From NCBI RefSeq assembly GCF_008298035.1, contig NZ_CP042910.1, forward strand, positions 372,001 to 436,000: a stretch of 64,000 nucleotides of DNA. The letters are read 5' to 3'. A program made the position numbers and the translations under genes. Each line of letters starts with the position of its first letter. Position 1 is the stretch's first letter. The notes beneath the pieces are model-generated. The model saw nothing but the letters and a program-made list of their open reading frames with translations. It was not told the origin of the DNA and ran no database searches. Shown here piece by piece: positions 17,501 to 27,245 of the stretch. Origin of the DNA: Gimesia maris. Its GTDB lineage: Bacteria; Planctomycetota; Planctomycetia; Planctomycetales; Planctomycetaceae.

Positions 17501-18928
17501 ATGCGCTGGCCTTTGCGGTACCAGATTCTGATTCCGATGGTGAGCATTATGGTCTGTGCCATTGTGGCGGTGACGTTATTGCATGCCTGGCTGGCCACCA
17601 ATCAGATTAAACTGCAGATCAGGGATCAGTTTCGTCAAATTGCTTATACTCTGAATGAGGCGACGTTTCCGTTAACCGATGCCGTACTGAACCAGACCAA
17701 AGGCTTATCGGGAGCTGACTTTGTACTGGTGGATCAGAACGACGCGGTGCTCTCTTCAACGCGACCTGATTTTGTGCCTGCGGCTGTGAATCAGAATCCG
17801 CCTGACTGGAACCAGTTACAGATCTCGGATGTGATGGAAACCGGGGATGCCGGTTTTTTTCATGCAGTCGTCCAGGTTCAGCAGCGGTCGCGGACGGATG
17901 TTGTACGATATTTACACATTTACTACCCGGTCAAAGCGTATCGGGAAGCATTGTCGAATGCCATTTACCCTTCTTTACTGGCAGGCAGTATTGCGCTGAT
18001 TGTGGTGGCAATGCTGGCGACAGTGATTGCCGGTCGAGTTACGCGGCCTTTGCAGCGGCTTGATCGCAAGGTCGCACAGATTGCCCGTGGTGATTTTAAT
18101 CCCATGGTCCTGCCAGCACGAAACGATGAAATTCGTGATCTGAGTATATCCATTAATCAGATGGCGGAACTTCTGGGTGATTATGAAGACGAAGTCAAGC
18201 GGAGTGAGCGGCTGAAAACACTGGGGCAGTTGCGGGGGGCGATTGCGCATCAACTGCGGAATGCGGTGACCGGCTGCCGGATCGCGCTGGATCTGTATCT
18301 GCGTAAATGTGCCGACAGTGAGCAGGATGAAACATTACAGGTCGCCAATCGTCAACTCTGTATGATCGAACAATACCTGCAGAGTTTTCTGGAAAACAAA
18401 GCCGGACATTTTTCCAGTTTTGCACCAGTGTGTCTGAATGAGATTGTTGAGAAGCTGATGAGTCTGCTGGAACCAACGGCACGTCATGGAGGAGTCAGGC
18501 TCATTAATGAATCAGTTGAAGAATCATTGACTGTCGAGGGGGATGCGGAATCGCTGGAGCAGTTGGTGTCCAACCTGGTACTGAATGCCATCGAAGCAAC
18601 ATTGGCCGTTAAAACAGGGTCTGATTCCCAAAGTCCCTCAGAAGCAGAAGTCAGGTTGAAGCTGTTCCCAAGTGGTTCGGAGTCTGTTACTTTGGAGGTG
18701 ACAGATACCGGACCGGGGCCTGAGTCTGCAGTTGTTAATAAAATGTTTGAACCTCTGGTGACAGCAAAAAAGGACGGGACCGGGCTGGGCCTGTTTGTCG
18801 CCCGGGAAATCGTGCAGAATCATCACGGGCGGCTGCGCTGGGAGCGTCGAGGTCAACATACCTGTTTTATCGTAGAGTTACCTGTCCATCAGGTGGAGAA
18901 CGCGCGTGTCGAAATTACTAATTGTTGA
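17501..18928 (+). CDS. Membrane sensor histidine kinase
   Basis: 475 residues. Two membrane segments (about 13-33 and 158-178) enclose a periplasmic sensor region of about 120 residues. A HAMP domain (about 180-232) follows, then a dimerisation/phosphoacceptor helix with His250 in AIAHQLRN, and an ATPase domain with N box (LVSNLVLNAIEA), G1 box (DTGPGP) and G2 box (GTGLGLFVA). The sensed signal is unknown. The 3' end overlaps the sigma-54 activator gene by 23 bases, so kinase and regulator are coupled and almost certainly form a pair. Confidence 0.93.
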   Translation: MRWPLRYQILIPMVSIMVCAIVAVTLLHAWLATNQIKLQIRDQFRQIAYTLNEATFPLTDAVLNQTKGLSGADFVLVDQNDAVLSSTRPDFVPAAVNQNPPDWNQLQISDVMETGDAGFFHAVVQVQQRSRTDVVRYLHIYYPVKAYREALSNAIYPSLLAGSIALIVVAMLATVIAGRVTRPLQRLDRKVAQIARGDFNPMVLPARNDEIRDLSISINQMAELLGDYEDEVKRSERLKTLGQLRGAIAHQLRNAVTGCRIALDLYLRKCADSEQDETLQVANRQLCMIEQYLQSFLENKAGHFSSFAPVCLNEIVEKLMSLLEPTARHGGVRLINESVEESLTVEGDAESLEQLVSNLVLNAIEATLAVKTGSDSQSPSEAEVRLKLFPSGSESVTLEVTDTGPGPESAVVNKMFEPLVTAKKDGTGLGLFVAREIVQNHHGRLRWERRGQHTCFIVELPVHQVENARVEITNC

Positions 18929-20318
18929 TGATGAAGAGTCGATCTGCTGGGGGCTGAGCCAACTGGGTGAGAGCCTTGGTCATCAGGTGCGAATGGCTTC
19001 GTCAGCAGAACAGGCGTTGACCTTTGCAGAAGAGGAACGTCCGGATGTGGTGGTGATGGACGTGCGGCTGCCTGGGATCGACGGGTTAACGGCAATGCAG
19101 GGGCTCTATGATCGTATCGGAACTGTTCCGGTGATTGTGATTACCGCTTATGGTGATTTACAGACCGCAGTGGAAGCAGTTCGTAAAGGAGCATTTGACT
19201 ATATCGTCAAGCCATTCGATCTGAATCAGATGGAGCGCGTGTTAGAGAAAGCCATTGATGAGTCGCAGCGTGATGTTCTGATGCCCGGCGAACCGAAGCA
19301 GGTGGAGGGGCTGGTGGGTTCGACACCGGAGATGCAGAACGTCTTCAAGTCGATTGCGCTGGTGGCGGGCTCGGAAGCAAGCGTGTTACTGTCAGGGGAA
19401 AGTGGAACCGGAAAAGAGCTGGCGGCACAGGCCATTCATCGTTTCAGTGACCGCTCAGAAGGGCCATTCGTTGCGGTCAATATTGCATCCCTGAGTGAAG
19501 GCCTGGCGGAGAGCGAACTGTTTGGCCATGCGCAAGGGGCATTCACGAGTGCGGATTCAGCGCGGGTCGGTTTTCTGGAGCAGGCAGATCAGGGGACGTT
19601 GTTCCTGGATGAAGTCGCCGACATCCCACTGGCGATTCAGATTAAACTGTTGCGTGCACTGGAAGAGGGAGAGGTCTTACCCGTCGGTTCGAATCAGCGT
19701 GTGAAGACAAGTTTTCGAGTGATTGCTGCCACGCATCGTAATCTGGAGTCATTGATCAAACAGGGGAAGTTCCGGCACGATCTCTATTTTCGTCTGTGCA
19801 CATTTCAGATTGATATTCCACCGCTGCGAAAGCGTGTGACCGACATTCGCGTGCTGGCGGAATTTTTTCTGGAGCGGTTTGTCGATCGACAGACGGGCAT
19901 GCAGCATCGTCTGACTGCAGAAACCGTTGCGGAGCTGGAGCGGCGTCCCTGGTATGGTAACGTGCGCGAGCTGCGGAACGCGATTGAGCATGCTGCCTTG
20001 CGGGCACGCGGGGGGACGATACTTCCGGAAGATCTGCCGGCTGCTGTGTCACAGTCGTTTCTGGGAATGGGTGAGGCTCCCGCCGGATCGGAAGCGGAGA
20101 TCAGTATGCTGTTGAAGCAGTGGGCAGAAGCACAACTGACGGACCCGGAGCAGGCGGCAAATGTTTATGAACAGCTGCTGGCACTGATTGAGCCTCCCGT
20201 GATGGAAGTGGCTTTGGAAAAATTTCATGGACAATGTGCCCCCGCGGCGCGGTGTCTGGGCTTGCATCGGACCACCTTGAGTAAGAAACTGAAACAATAC
20301 GGAATTGAAAACAGCTGA
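18906..20318 (+). CDS. NtrC-family sigma-54-dependent response regulator
   Basis: 470 residues, GTG start with a GGAG site upstream, inside the kinase gene. Receiver domain (1-120) with the acidic pair DDE, phosphoacceptor Asp in VVMDVRLPG and Lys in IVKPFD; AAA+ domain (about 140-370) with Walker A GESGTGKE, Walker B TLFLDEV and arginine-finger region; C-terminal Fis-type helix-turn-helix (HRTTLSKKLKQYGI). The sigma-54-contacting loop reads GAFTSA (211-216) rather than the commoner GAFTGA. It should activate sigma-54 promoters in response to the adjacent kinase; its targets are not evident, though the downstream sulfatase gene is close. Confidence 0.93.
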   Translation: MSKLLIVDDEESICWGLSQLGESLGHQVRMASSAEQALTFAEEERPDVVVMDVRLPGIDGLTAMQGLYDRIGTVPVIVITAYGDLQTAVEAVRKGAFDYIVKPFDLNQMERVLEKAIDESQRDVLMPGEPKQVEGLVGSTPEMQNVFKSIALVAGSEASVLLSGESGTGKELAAQAIHRFSDRSEGPFVAVNIASLSEGLAESELFGHAQGAFTSADSARVGFLEQADQGTLFLDEVADIPLAIQIKLLRALEEGEVLPVGSNQRVKTSFRVIAATHRNLESLIKQGKFRHDLYFRLCTFQIDIPPLRKRVTDIRVLAEFFLERFVDRQTGMQHRLTAETVAELERRPWYGNVRELRNAIEHAALRARGGTILPEDLPAAVSQSFLGMGEAPAGSEAEISMLLKQWAEAQLTDPEQAANVYEQLLALIEPPVMEVALEKFHGQCAPAARCLGLHRTTLSKKLKQYGIENS

Positions 20319-20343
20319 AACACTTCTTCCGAGGAATTTCAAC

Positions 20344-21840
20344 ATGCAACTGATGTCGCGCTGCACGTTAATGTTGATGCTCGCCTTCTCTGTTCTGGCA
20401 GACAGGTCACTGTCTGCTGCGGAGAAACCTAAGCAGAACAAACCGTTGAACTTTGTGTTTATTCTGGTGGATGATCTGGGTTATATGGATGTGGGTTGTA
20501 ATAATCCACAGACTTTTTATGAGACGCCCCATATCAACCAACTGGCGAAAACCGGCATGCGGTTTACCAACGGCTACGCGGCCAACCCGGTCTGCAGCCC
20601 GACACGCTACAGTATAATGACGGGAAAATACCCGACCCGCGTCGATGCGACGAATTTCTTTTCCGGGAAACGGGCCGGGAAATTTCTGCCCGCCCCACTG
20701 AATGACAAGATGCCTTTAAGCGAGACAACGATCGCGGAGGCTCTCAAAGAACATGGGTATTCCACATTTTTCGCGGGTAAGTGGCACCTGGGGCCAACAC
20801 AAGAGTTCTGGCCTGAAAAACAGGGTTTTGATATTAACCGTGGCGGCTGGCATCGTGGCGGTCCGTATGGCGGGGGAAAATATTTCTCACCCTATGGAAA
20901 TCCCCGGTTGACGGACGGGCTGAAGGGAGAGCATCTGCCCGATCGCCTGGCGAGTGAGACGGCCCAGTTTATTGACGCGCATCGCGATGAACCATTCTTC
21001 GCTTACCTCGCCTTTTATTCGGTACATACTCCGTTGATGGGACCCGGTCCGCTGGTGACCAAATACAAAGAGAAAGCAAAACGACTGGGACTGACCGGGA
21101 AGGAAGAGTTCGCAGACGAAGAGCAGGTGTTTCCCGTCGATGAGAAGCGACGTGTGCGGATCCTGCAGAATCATGCCGTGTATGCGGCGATGGTGGAGTC
21201 GATGGACAAAGCGGTTGGCAAGGTGCTGCAACAGTTGGAAGAGTCGGGCGTGGCTGAGAATACCGTGGTGATGCTGACTGCTGACAATGGCGGGCTCAGT
21301 ACATCGGAGGGTTCGCCCACATCCAACCTGCCTTTGCGCGGCGGGAAAGGCTGGCTGTATGAAGGGGGGATCCGGGAAGTCTTTCTGATTCGCTGGCCAG
21401 GTGGAACAGAGCCGGGCAGCGTTTGCGACGAGCCTGTTATTACAACCGATTTTTACCCCACGATCCTGGATCTGGCAGGACTGCCTTTGAAACCGCAACA
21501 ACATCTGGATGGGGTGAGCCTCAAACCGTTTCTGCAGGGGGAAGCACCGTTCAAACGGGATGCGTTGTACTGGCATTACCCGCATTATTCCAATCAGGGA
21601 GGCATTCCCGGCGGAGCGATTCGTGTGGGTGACTGGAAACTGATCGAACGCTTCGAGGACGGCCAGGTGCACCTGTATCACCTGAAAGAAGATTTGGGTG
21701 AGAAACAGGATCTGGCAGAGAAATATCCGGAGCGTGTCGCTGCGATGCGCAAGCAGCTTCACAAATGGTACCAGGAGACCGATGCGAAGTTCCTGCAGGC
21801 AAAACCAGGTGGACCGGAACCCTGGCGACCGGGCACATGA
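20344..21840 (+). CDS. Exported sulfatase (Cys-type, needs formylglycine maturation)
   Basis: 498 residues from the ATG at 20344, which has GAGGA upstream and begins a signal peptide; an in-frame ATG at 20305 would overlap the preceding gene. The alkaline phosphatase-like fold is clear: metal-binding DDLGYMDVG near residue 44, the sulfatase signature C84-S-P-T-R88 whose cysteine is converted to formylglycine, GKWHLG near 150, and ADNGG near 310. The substrate is probably a sulfated polysaccharide, as usual in marine planctomycetes, but cannot be told from the sequence. It starts 25 bases after the response-regulator gene. Confidence 0.93.
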   Translation: MQLMSRCTLMLMLAFSVLADRSLSAAEKPKQNKPLNFVFILVDDLGYMDVGCNNPQTFYETPHINQLAKTGMRFTNGYAANPVCSPTRYSIMTGKYPTRVDATNFFSGKRAGKFLPAPLNDKMPLSETTIAEALKEHGYSTFFAGKWHLGPTQEFWPEKQGFDINRGGWHRGGPYGGGKYFSPYGNPRLTDGLKGEHLPDRLASETAQFIDAHRDEPFFAYLAFYSVHTPLMGPGPLVTKYKEKAKRLGLTGKEEFADEEQVFPVDEKRRVRILQNHAVYAAMVESMDKAVGKVLQQLEESGVAENTVVMLTADNGGLSTSEGSPTSNLPLRGGKGWLYEGGIREVFLIRWPGGTEPGSVCDEPVITTDFYPTILDLAGLPLKPQQHLDGVSLKPFLQGEAPFKRDALYWHYPHYSNQGGIPGGAIRVGDWKLIERFEDGQVHLYHLKEDLGEKQDLAEKYPERVAAMRKQLHKWYQETDAKFLQAKPGGPEPWRPGT

Positions 21841-22033
21841 TCAGCAGTGTCTTCATGGAATATTCAAAATTGATTTTGAATCAAGGGAAATATTTTTGTG
21901 AGAGTGCTTTCATTTTGCTGTGATCTGCTATAATCCGATAGATCCCTTGCCTTTGTGATGGAACATACGAATCGAAGATGCGATTTGAATCTGCATTTCC
22001 CTGATCAAACAGAATAAATGGTTGAGAAGTCGA

Positions 22034-22996
22034 ATGGCGCAATCCACGTTGCCGGAGCAAAGCGAAAAATACGTTCAGAAACTGAGCCTGTTAAGGAAGA
22101 ATCTGAGCAGCGTGATACGTGGTAAATCAGAGAGCATCGACATGATGATGGTGGCGTTGCTCTCGAACGGTTCAGTCCTGATGGAAGACGTGCCTGGCAC
22201 GGGTAAAACCACTCTGGCGAAAGCACTGGCCCGCTCCCTGGACGTCCCTTTCAACCGGGTGCAGTTTACGCCTGATCTGCTGCCGACCGATATTCTTGGT
22301 TCTTCGATTTATAATCCCGTAGATGGCACGTTTCATTTCCGGGAAGGCCCGATTTTCTGTAATATCCTGCTGGCAGATGAAATCAATCGTGCTTCGCCGC
22401 GGACGCAGTCTGCGTTGCTGGAAGCAATGAGTGAAGCGCAGGCGACGATTGAAGGCGTGCGTTATCTGTTGCCTTCTCCTTTCTTCGTGCTGGCGACGCA
22501 GAATCCGGTGGACTTTCACGGCACGTATCCACTGCCGGAAGCACAGCTGGACCGCTTTCTGATTCACCTGCAACTGGGTTATCCCGATGCGGAAAATGAA
22601 ATTGATATTTTATTTTCGCAGTCAACGGAACATCCGGTGGATCATCTGGAACGGGTGTTGAATCACGAAGAAGTGGTTCAGATGCAGGATCAGGTCAAAA
22701 CGGTGCACGTTGATCAGAGTGTAGCCCGCTACATGATCGACCTGGTGAATACGACTCGCAATGATCCTCGATTAAAATTAGGCGTCAGCCCCCGTGGTTC
22801 GCTGATGCTGTTTCGGGCATCCCAGGCGATCGCGTTTCTGAAAGGTCGAAATTATGTATTGCCCGATGATGTGCAGCATATGGCTGAGTATGTATTGGCG
22901 CACCGGCTGATATTAACTTCAAAAGCAAAATACAGCAGTATTACCAAGTTGGATGTCGTGAAGGATATCGTAAATAAAGTAAAAGTGCCTACGTAG
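22034..22996 (+). CDS. MoxR-family AAA+ ATPase
   Basis: 320 residues from the ATG at 22034; a TTG four codons upstream is less likely. Walker A GTGKTTLAKALA, Walker B ILLADEINRA, sensor 1 ATQNPVD and the lid domain place it in the MoxR family, cytosolic chaperone-like ATPases that work with partner proteins in complex assembly. It heads the classical MoxR-DUF58-transglutaminase cluster that follows, found in many bacteria and tied to envelope or stress functions. Confidence 0.95.
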   Translation: MAQSTLPEQSEKYVQKLSLLRKNLSSVIRGKSESIDMMMVALLSNGSVLMEDVPGTGKTTLAKALARSLDVPFNRVQFTPDLLPTDILGSSIYNPVDGTFHFREGPIFCNILLADEINRASPRTQSALLEAMSEAQATIEGVRYLLPSPFFVLATQNPVDFHGTYPLPEAQLDRFLIHLQLGYPDAENEIDILFSQSTEHPVDHLERVLNHEEVVQMQDQVKTVHVDQSVARYMIDLVNTTRNDPRLKLGVSPRGSLMLFRASQAIAFLKGRNYVLPDDVQHMAEYVLAHRLILTSKAKYSSITKLDVVKDIVNKVKVPT

Positions 22997-23075
22997 ACTG
23001 ATCAGGGATGATCAGCGTGAAGGTGATTCGTACGGGGGCAGTCCGGATCTATCAAAGTGAAACGTTGATTCTGTT

Positions 23076-24413
23076 ATGCATGTCTCGGAATACGATCCAT
23101 ATTCATCTAAGATCAGAAAAAAAGATTCGTTTACCAACCGCCTGCTGCTCGTGCGGATGCACAAGCATTACTGGTATTACCGCATGACCTATCCGGGAAA
23201 GATCCTGCTGTTTGGATTTTTTCTGTCTGGTATCGGCACAATTTCTGTTTCCGTTCCGATTTACAACCTGTTCAGCGTGCTGATGGCGTTGATTCTGGTA
23301 GACGGAATTGCTTCCTGGATCTTTCGTCCCCGCTGTGATCTGCAGGGAGATTTTCCTGCCCAGACGACGGCCGGCCAGCCTGCTGTCGGACATTTCACTG
23401 TGACGAACCGGGGCTGGTTACCCATTTATGATATGGCTGTTGCATTTCGCTGGCTGGAACGACCACTCTCACAGGCAGATCGGGACGACACACTGGGATG
23501 TCTGTCGCGAGGAGAATCGGTCGACGTTACGGTCACCATTGATGCACCGCAGCGCGGATTTTATGCGCTGCCAAAGCTGGGCGTTCATACGCTGTTCCCG
23601 TTTCATCTCAACCGTTCGGGAAACGCGGCATTGCCCGGAAAATCATTGCTGGTACTGCCTGCTTTTCATCAGTTGACCAGCGTCGATCTGCCAGTAGGCA
23701 GTAAGTTTCAACCGGGGGGGATCGCGTTGACGTCCAACGTGGGTGAATCACCTGAGTATATTGGTAACCGGGAATATGTTCCGGGTGAGCCTGCCCGCCG
23801 TCTTGATTTTCGGTCGTGGGCGCGGCTGGGCAAGCCTGTGGTGCGAGAGTATCAGGAAGAATATTACTGCCGGATCGCTTTGATTCTGGATACTTATATG
23901 CCTCCCGAACCCTGGTTGATCGAGAAGCTGAAATCGATTGGTGAGCGTTATCAGCCGATTTCTTCTGTAAAACCGCCGATGAATGTTCTTGAAGCCGGAA
24001 TCAGCCTGACCGCATCTATTGCCGATGCGCTGTCGCGAGGAGAATATCTGATCGACCTGTTCGCTGCAGGGCCGGAGTTATATGTATTTCGTGCCGGCCG
24101 GCATACCGCACACTTTGACAATGTGCTGGAAATTCTGTCGTGTGTTGACCGTTGCCTGGATGATCCGTTCGAGACGATTGGCCCGGCTGTGTTTGAAGAG
24201 TTATCCAATGTCTCGACCGCGGTCTGTATTTTCCTGGACTGGGACGAACAGCGGGAGCAGATGGCACGTGCCGTGCTGGATTCCGGCTCGAGTCTGAAGA
24301 CGATCATTATCCATGAAGGTGAAACGACGCTGCCTTATAATGCGGATGAGTTTGGACCCGCTTACCAGTTCACTCCGGACGAGATCGCGAAGGGCAAGGT
24401 GGAATCGCTATGA
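23076..24413 (+). CDS. DUF58 membrane protein (VWA-like)
   Basis: 445 residues. Two close membrane segments (about 44-82) are followed by a beta-rich region and the conserved DUF58 segment REYVPGEPARRLDFRSWAR near residues 230-248, then a VWA-like domain with LILDTYMPP. It is the usual partner of MoxR ATPases. It begins 79 bases after moxR and overlaps the transglutaminase gene by four bases (ATGA), indicating one operon with coupled translation. Confidence 0.93.
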   Translation: MHVSEYDPYSSKIRKKDSFTNRLLLVRMHKHYWYYRMTYPGKILLFGFFLSGIGTISVSVPIYNLFSVLMALILVDGIASWIFRPRCDLQGDFPAQTTAGQPAVGHFTVTNRGWLPIYDMAVAFRWLERPLSQADRDDTLGCLSRGESVDVTVTIDAPQRGFYALPKLGVHTLFPFHLNRSGNAALPGKSLLVLPAFHQLTSVDLPVGSKFQPGGIALTSNVGESPEYIGNREYVPGEPARRLDFRSWARLGKPVVREYQEEYYCRIALILDTYMPPEPWLIEKLKSIGERYQPISSVKPPMNVLEAGISLTASIADALSRGEYLIDLFAAGPELYVFRAGRHTAHFDNVLEILSCVDRCLDDPFETIGPAVFEELSNVSTAVCIFLDWDEQREQMARAVLDSGSSLKTIIIHEGETTLPYNADEFGPAYQFTPDEIAKGKVESL

Positions 24414-26425
24414 ATGCGCAACGTACCATCGCGTTCACAATGATCAGCCTGGAATGTGCTACGTTTGGGGTTCTGTCTGAGACGCTGTTCTTTCCTTTCA
24501 GTATCATTGTACTGGCCGCATTGTCCTATGTGCCTCTGCTGCGCTACCCGTTTTCGCGACGTCAGGTATTCTGGACGACCAGTATGCTGGCCATTCTGTT
24601 TATGGCCAAATACATGATGTATCAGCATGAATTCGGTCTGGACCGACTGGCAATCCGCACTCCCCTGGCTTATGCCGCAGCTCAGTTTGTCATCACCGTG
24701 CAGCTACGACAGATGTTCGACCGTCATTTTGATCGTTTTCTACCGAATTCGTTTCCTCTGTTTGGAATCGTAGCATATATTCTGATCGGCGATATTCTGG
24801 TGTATGGATCGAAGGGACGATACTATCAGGTTCTTGTTTTTGGCTACATCCTGTTGACCGGGATGTTCTATCAATGGGGGCATCCTGTCCGGAAGCCAGT
24901 TAAGCCGGAAAAGAAACGCTGGTCTGTCTATGTGTTTCGTTCAGGAATTTTCGTTGTGATCTGTCTGATGGGCTGGTTGACGGCGACGGGCCTGGATCGG
25001 TACGAACGCGAACTGGATCAGTTGTATTACCGGTTGATCGAGCCGCGTGCGGGAGGGCTGACGTCGCGTGCCGGGTTCTCAACGATTTCACGCCTCGGGA
25101 GCCTGAGCAAACAGTTTGATGCGGGTGCGGAACAGATCAAACTGCGTGTGCAGTCAACCGATGAACCAGGCTATTTTCGCGGGCGCGCGTTTGTGCAGTT
25201 TTTCAATTCTGAGTGGCATTCAGAAATCGGAAATCATAATGCTGCCATCATCGCAGTTCCTCCCGCCGGTGTGCAGGCCAGTGTGCCTCAGGACGGAACC
25301 TGGTTTCAGATCGGGCAGGCTCAGTCATCCAACTGGATCGAATATCAGGTCTGGTCTGAGGAGGCCGGGCATATTTTTGCTCCTCTGAATACGCCACTGG
25401 TTTATGCCGTTGCTCATAGCGTGCAGTATGACAGCCAGGATATTCTGACGTCGCGTTCAATGGAAAGCGGCTTTCCCTACTCGCTTTATTTTCCGCGTCG
25501 CCAGTTACCGCATCGTCCTGAACCGGAGCCGGCTTTAAAGCGGTTGTTGCAGTTACCATACAATATTTCACCAGAGATTCAAAAACTGTCACATGAGGTA
25601 TTTGCCGGCTGTCATACACCGGCTGCAAAGATCGAACGGGTTCAGGCTTATTTTCAAAATGGTTATGAATATGAACTGGGGATTTCGATACCCCCGGGAG
25701 TCGATCCGATTACGTACTTTCTGCTGGAGAAACCCAAAGCTCACTGTGAGTATTTTGCTTCCGGGACCGCACTGCTGTTGCGGCTGGCTGGTGTCCCGTG
25801 TCGATACGTGACAGGTTATGTGGTGCGGGAACGGAACCATTACGATCAGTACTGGGTGGCCCGAAATCGACATGCACATGCCTGGGTAGAAGCCTGGGAT
25901 CCGGAGCGTGGCTGGGTGACCGTAGAATCGACACCCTCTGCGGGACAACCTGAATATTATGCACCCAGTGGAACACGCCAGTACTGGGAATCTTTTATAG
26001 GCCAGTTCGCCCGTCTCAAGACAGCGTTGCAGCAGGGGCAATGGACCCTGGCGCTTGCGGAAGCACAACTTCCTCTGATGCTGCTGGTCCTGGGAGTGGT
26101 TCTCTGGTTTGTACTTCGCTGGGTGTTTTATTTCATATTGAAAATAGTACAGGAGCGTGCCGCCTTTAAGAAATACCCCGTTCATATTCAGGAACTGCAC
26201 CTGCTGCTGGCGCAAATGGATCGCCTGCTGGCAAAACAGAAACTGGTGCGAAAGCCGGGGGAAACTCTGATGCAGTTTTCCCGGCGGATTCAAAATCAGG
26301 CTGTCTCTCAGTGGTATGAGACGTATGCCCGCAGCCGATTTATGGCTGAAAATGAATCAGCAACGGTACTTGTGATTCAGCTCAGGCAGCAGTTACAGGA
26401 ATGTCGCGGTCAAAAAAAGCTGTGA
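24410..26425 (+). CDS. TgpA-type membrane transglutaminase
   Basis: 671 residues. Several N-terminal membrane helices (first about 200 residues), a large extracytoplasmic region with a transglutaminase core (Cys446 in AHCEYFASG, His490 in HAHAWVEAW, Asp497 in WDPERGW), one more membrane helix (about 555-580) and a cytoplasmic C-terminal tail that resembles DUF4129. This is the TgpA architecture encoded with MoxR and DUF58. Substrates are unknown. Coupled by ATGA overlap to the DUF58 gene. Confidence 0.93.
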   Translation: MNAQRTIAFTMISLECATFGVLSETLFFPFSIIVLAALSYVPLLRYPFSRRQVFWTTSMLAILFMAKYMMYQHEFGLDRLAIRTPLAYAAAQFVITVQLRQMFDRHFDRFLPNSFPLFGIVAYILIGDILVYGSKGRYYQVLVFGYILLTGMFYQWGHPVRKPVKPEKKRWSVYVFRSGIFVVICLMGWLTATGLDRYERELDQLYYRLIEPRAGGLTSRAGFSTISRLGSLSKQFDAGAEQIKLRVQSTDEPGYFRGRAFVQFFNSEWHSEIGNHNAAIIAVPPAGVQASVPQDGTWFQIGQAQSSNWIEYQVWSEEAGHIFAPLNTPLVYAVAHSVQYDSQDILTSRSMESGFPYSLYFPRRQLPHRPEPEPALKRLLQLPYNISPEIQKLSHEVFAGCHTPAAKIERVQAYFQNGYEYELGISIPPGVDPITYFLLEKPKAHCEYFASGTALLLRLAGVPCRYVTGYVVRERNHYDQYWVARNRHAHAWVEAWDPERGWVTVESTPSAGQPEYYAPSGTRQYWESFIGQFARLKTALQQGQWTLALAEAQLPLMLLVLGVVLWFVLRWVFYFILKIVQERAAFKKYPVHIQELHLLLAQMDRLLAKQKLVRKPGETLMQFSRRIQNQAVSQWYETYARSRFMAENESATVLVIQLRQQLQECRGQKKL

Positions 26426-26710
26426 GAACACGTCGACCGGCAGATTTTGCATGTAAATCGGTCTTGGCAGGCTGGTGGCGTCTGACTAGAATCCGTCCCT
26501 CATCTCTCACTTCTCAATCCAAACAGTTTCCCCTTGAAATTCACTTTTATGAAAGACGAGCAACAGGTTCGCTTTTTTGCCTGCGCGCGAGTGGATCGAA
26601 TCTGCGCCTGTTCAGGCGGGTTCCCACTCTGTAGAGTGCGTCCGGATTGAGTGGAATAGGCGAGAAAGTGAATTGAACGAACTCTAGAAAATTTAAACGG
26701 GATTCTCTCA

Positions 26711-26920
26711 ATGAAAGTTCTCTCAAAAGCACTCATCATAGTGATCATTCCCAGCCTGTCCTTTTTTGCCTCCGGTTGTGAAATGTTGCCGCATGCGCTC
26801 CAGCCCAGTCAGTGGCATAAGCTGAACCGTGGTCCGGCACCTCGCCAGGATACTTACTTTTCCGTTCCCGATCATATTCCGGAACGCGATTTGAATTCGC
26901 ATACGGAATCGCAGGATTGA
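26711..26920 (+). CDS. Small lipoprotein, copy 1 of a tandem pair
   Basis: 69 residues. Signal peptide with lipobox FASGC, so the mature part after Cys23 is only about 47 residues. The mature part shares MLPHALQP-x-Q-x-HKL and YFSVPD-x-IPE with the next gene. GGGATTCTCTCA precedes the ATG, a weak ribosome site. Function unknown; the conserved core suggests a real gene family rather than chance. The 285 bases upstream (26426-26710) hold nothing I can recognise. Confidence 0.8.
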   Translation: MKVLSKALIIVIIPSLSFFASGCEMLPHALQPSQWHKLNRGPAPRQDTYFSVPDHIPERDLNSHTESQD

Positions 26921-26968
26921 AGTATTGCTGATGGACAATCGAATAAATTTGCCCATGGAAAGGTCAAA

Positions 26969-27178
26969 ATGAAGGTTCTGATTCGAGTGTGTCTGGTGCT
27001 GGTTCTTTCCGGTCTGTCACTGCATTTGACCGGCTGTTCGCTGATGCCGCATGCGCTGCAACCCGATCAGCTGCACAAACTGAGTCGACAGGAAAAAGGA
27101 AGGGACGACATGTACTTTTCCGTTCCCGATGAGATTCCTGAACTGAGCAATCAGGAATCTTCCAGTGTTGAAAAGTAA
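26969..27178 (+). CDS. Small lipoprotein, copy 2 of a tandem pair
   Basis: 69 residues, the same length as its neighbour 48 bases upstream. Lipobox HLTGC, mature protein begins CSLMPHALQP, followed by Q-x-HKLSR and YFSVPDEIPE. GGAAAGG upstream of the ATG is a good ribosome site. The two genes differ mainly in the signal peptide and in the C-terminal tail, so selection has kept the central motif. Probably envelope-anchored; role unknown. Confidence 0.82.
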   Translation: MKVLIRVCLVLVLSGLSLHLTGCSLMPHALQPDQLHKLSRQEKGRDDMYFSVPDEIPELSNQESSSVEK

Positions 27179-27245
27179 TCTGGTTCCGTCCCAGTCGTAT
27201 CTGGACAGCACTGTTGCGAAAAAGTTGCGTCTGCAGGCAGGCTTA

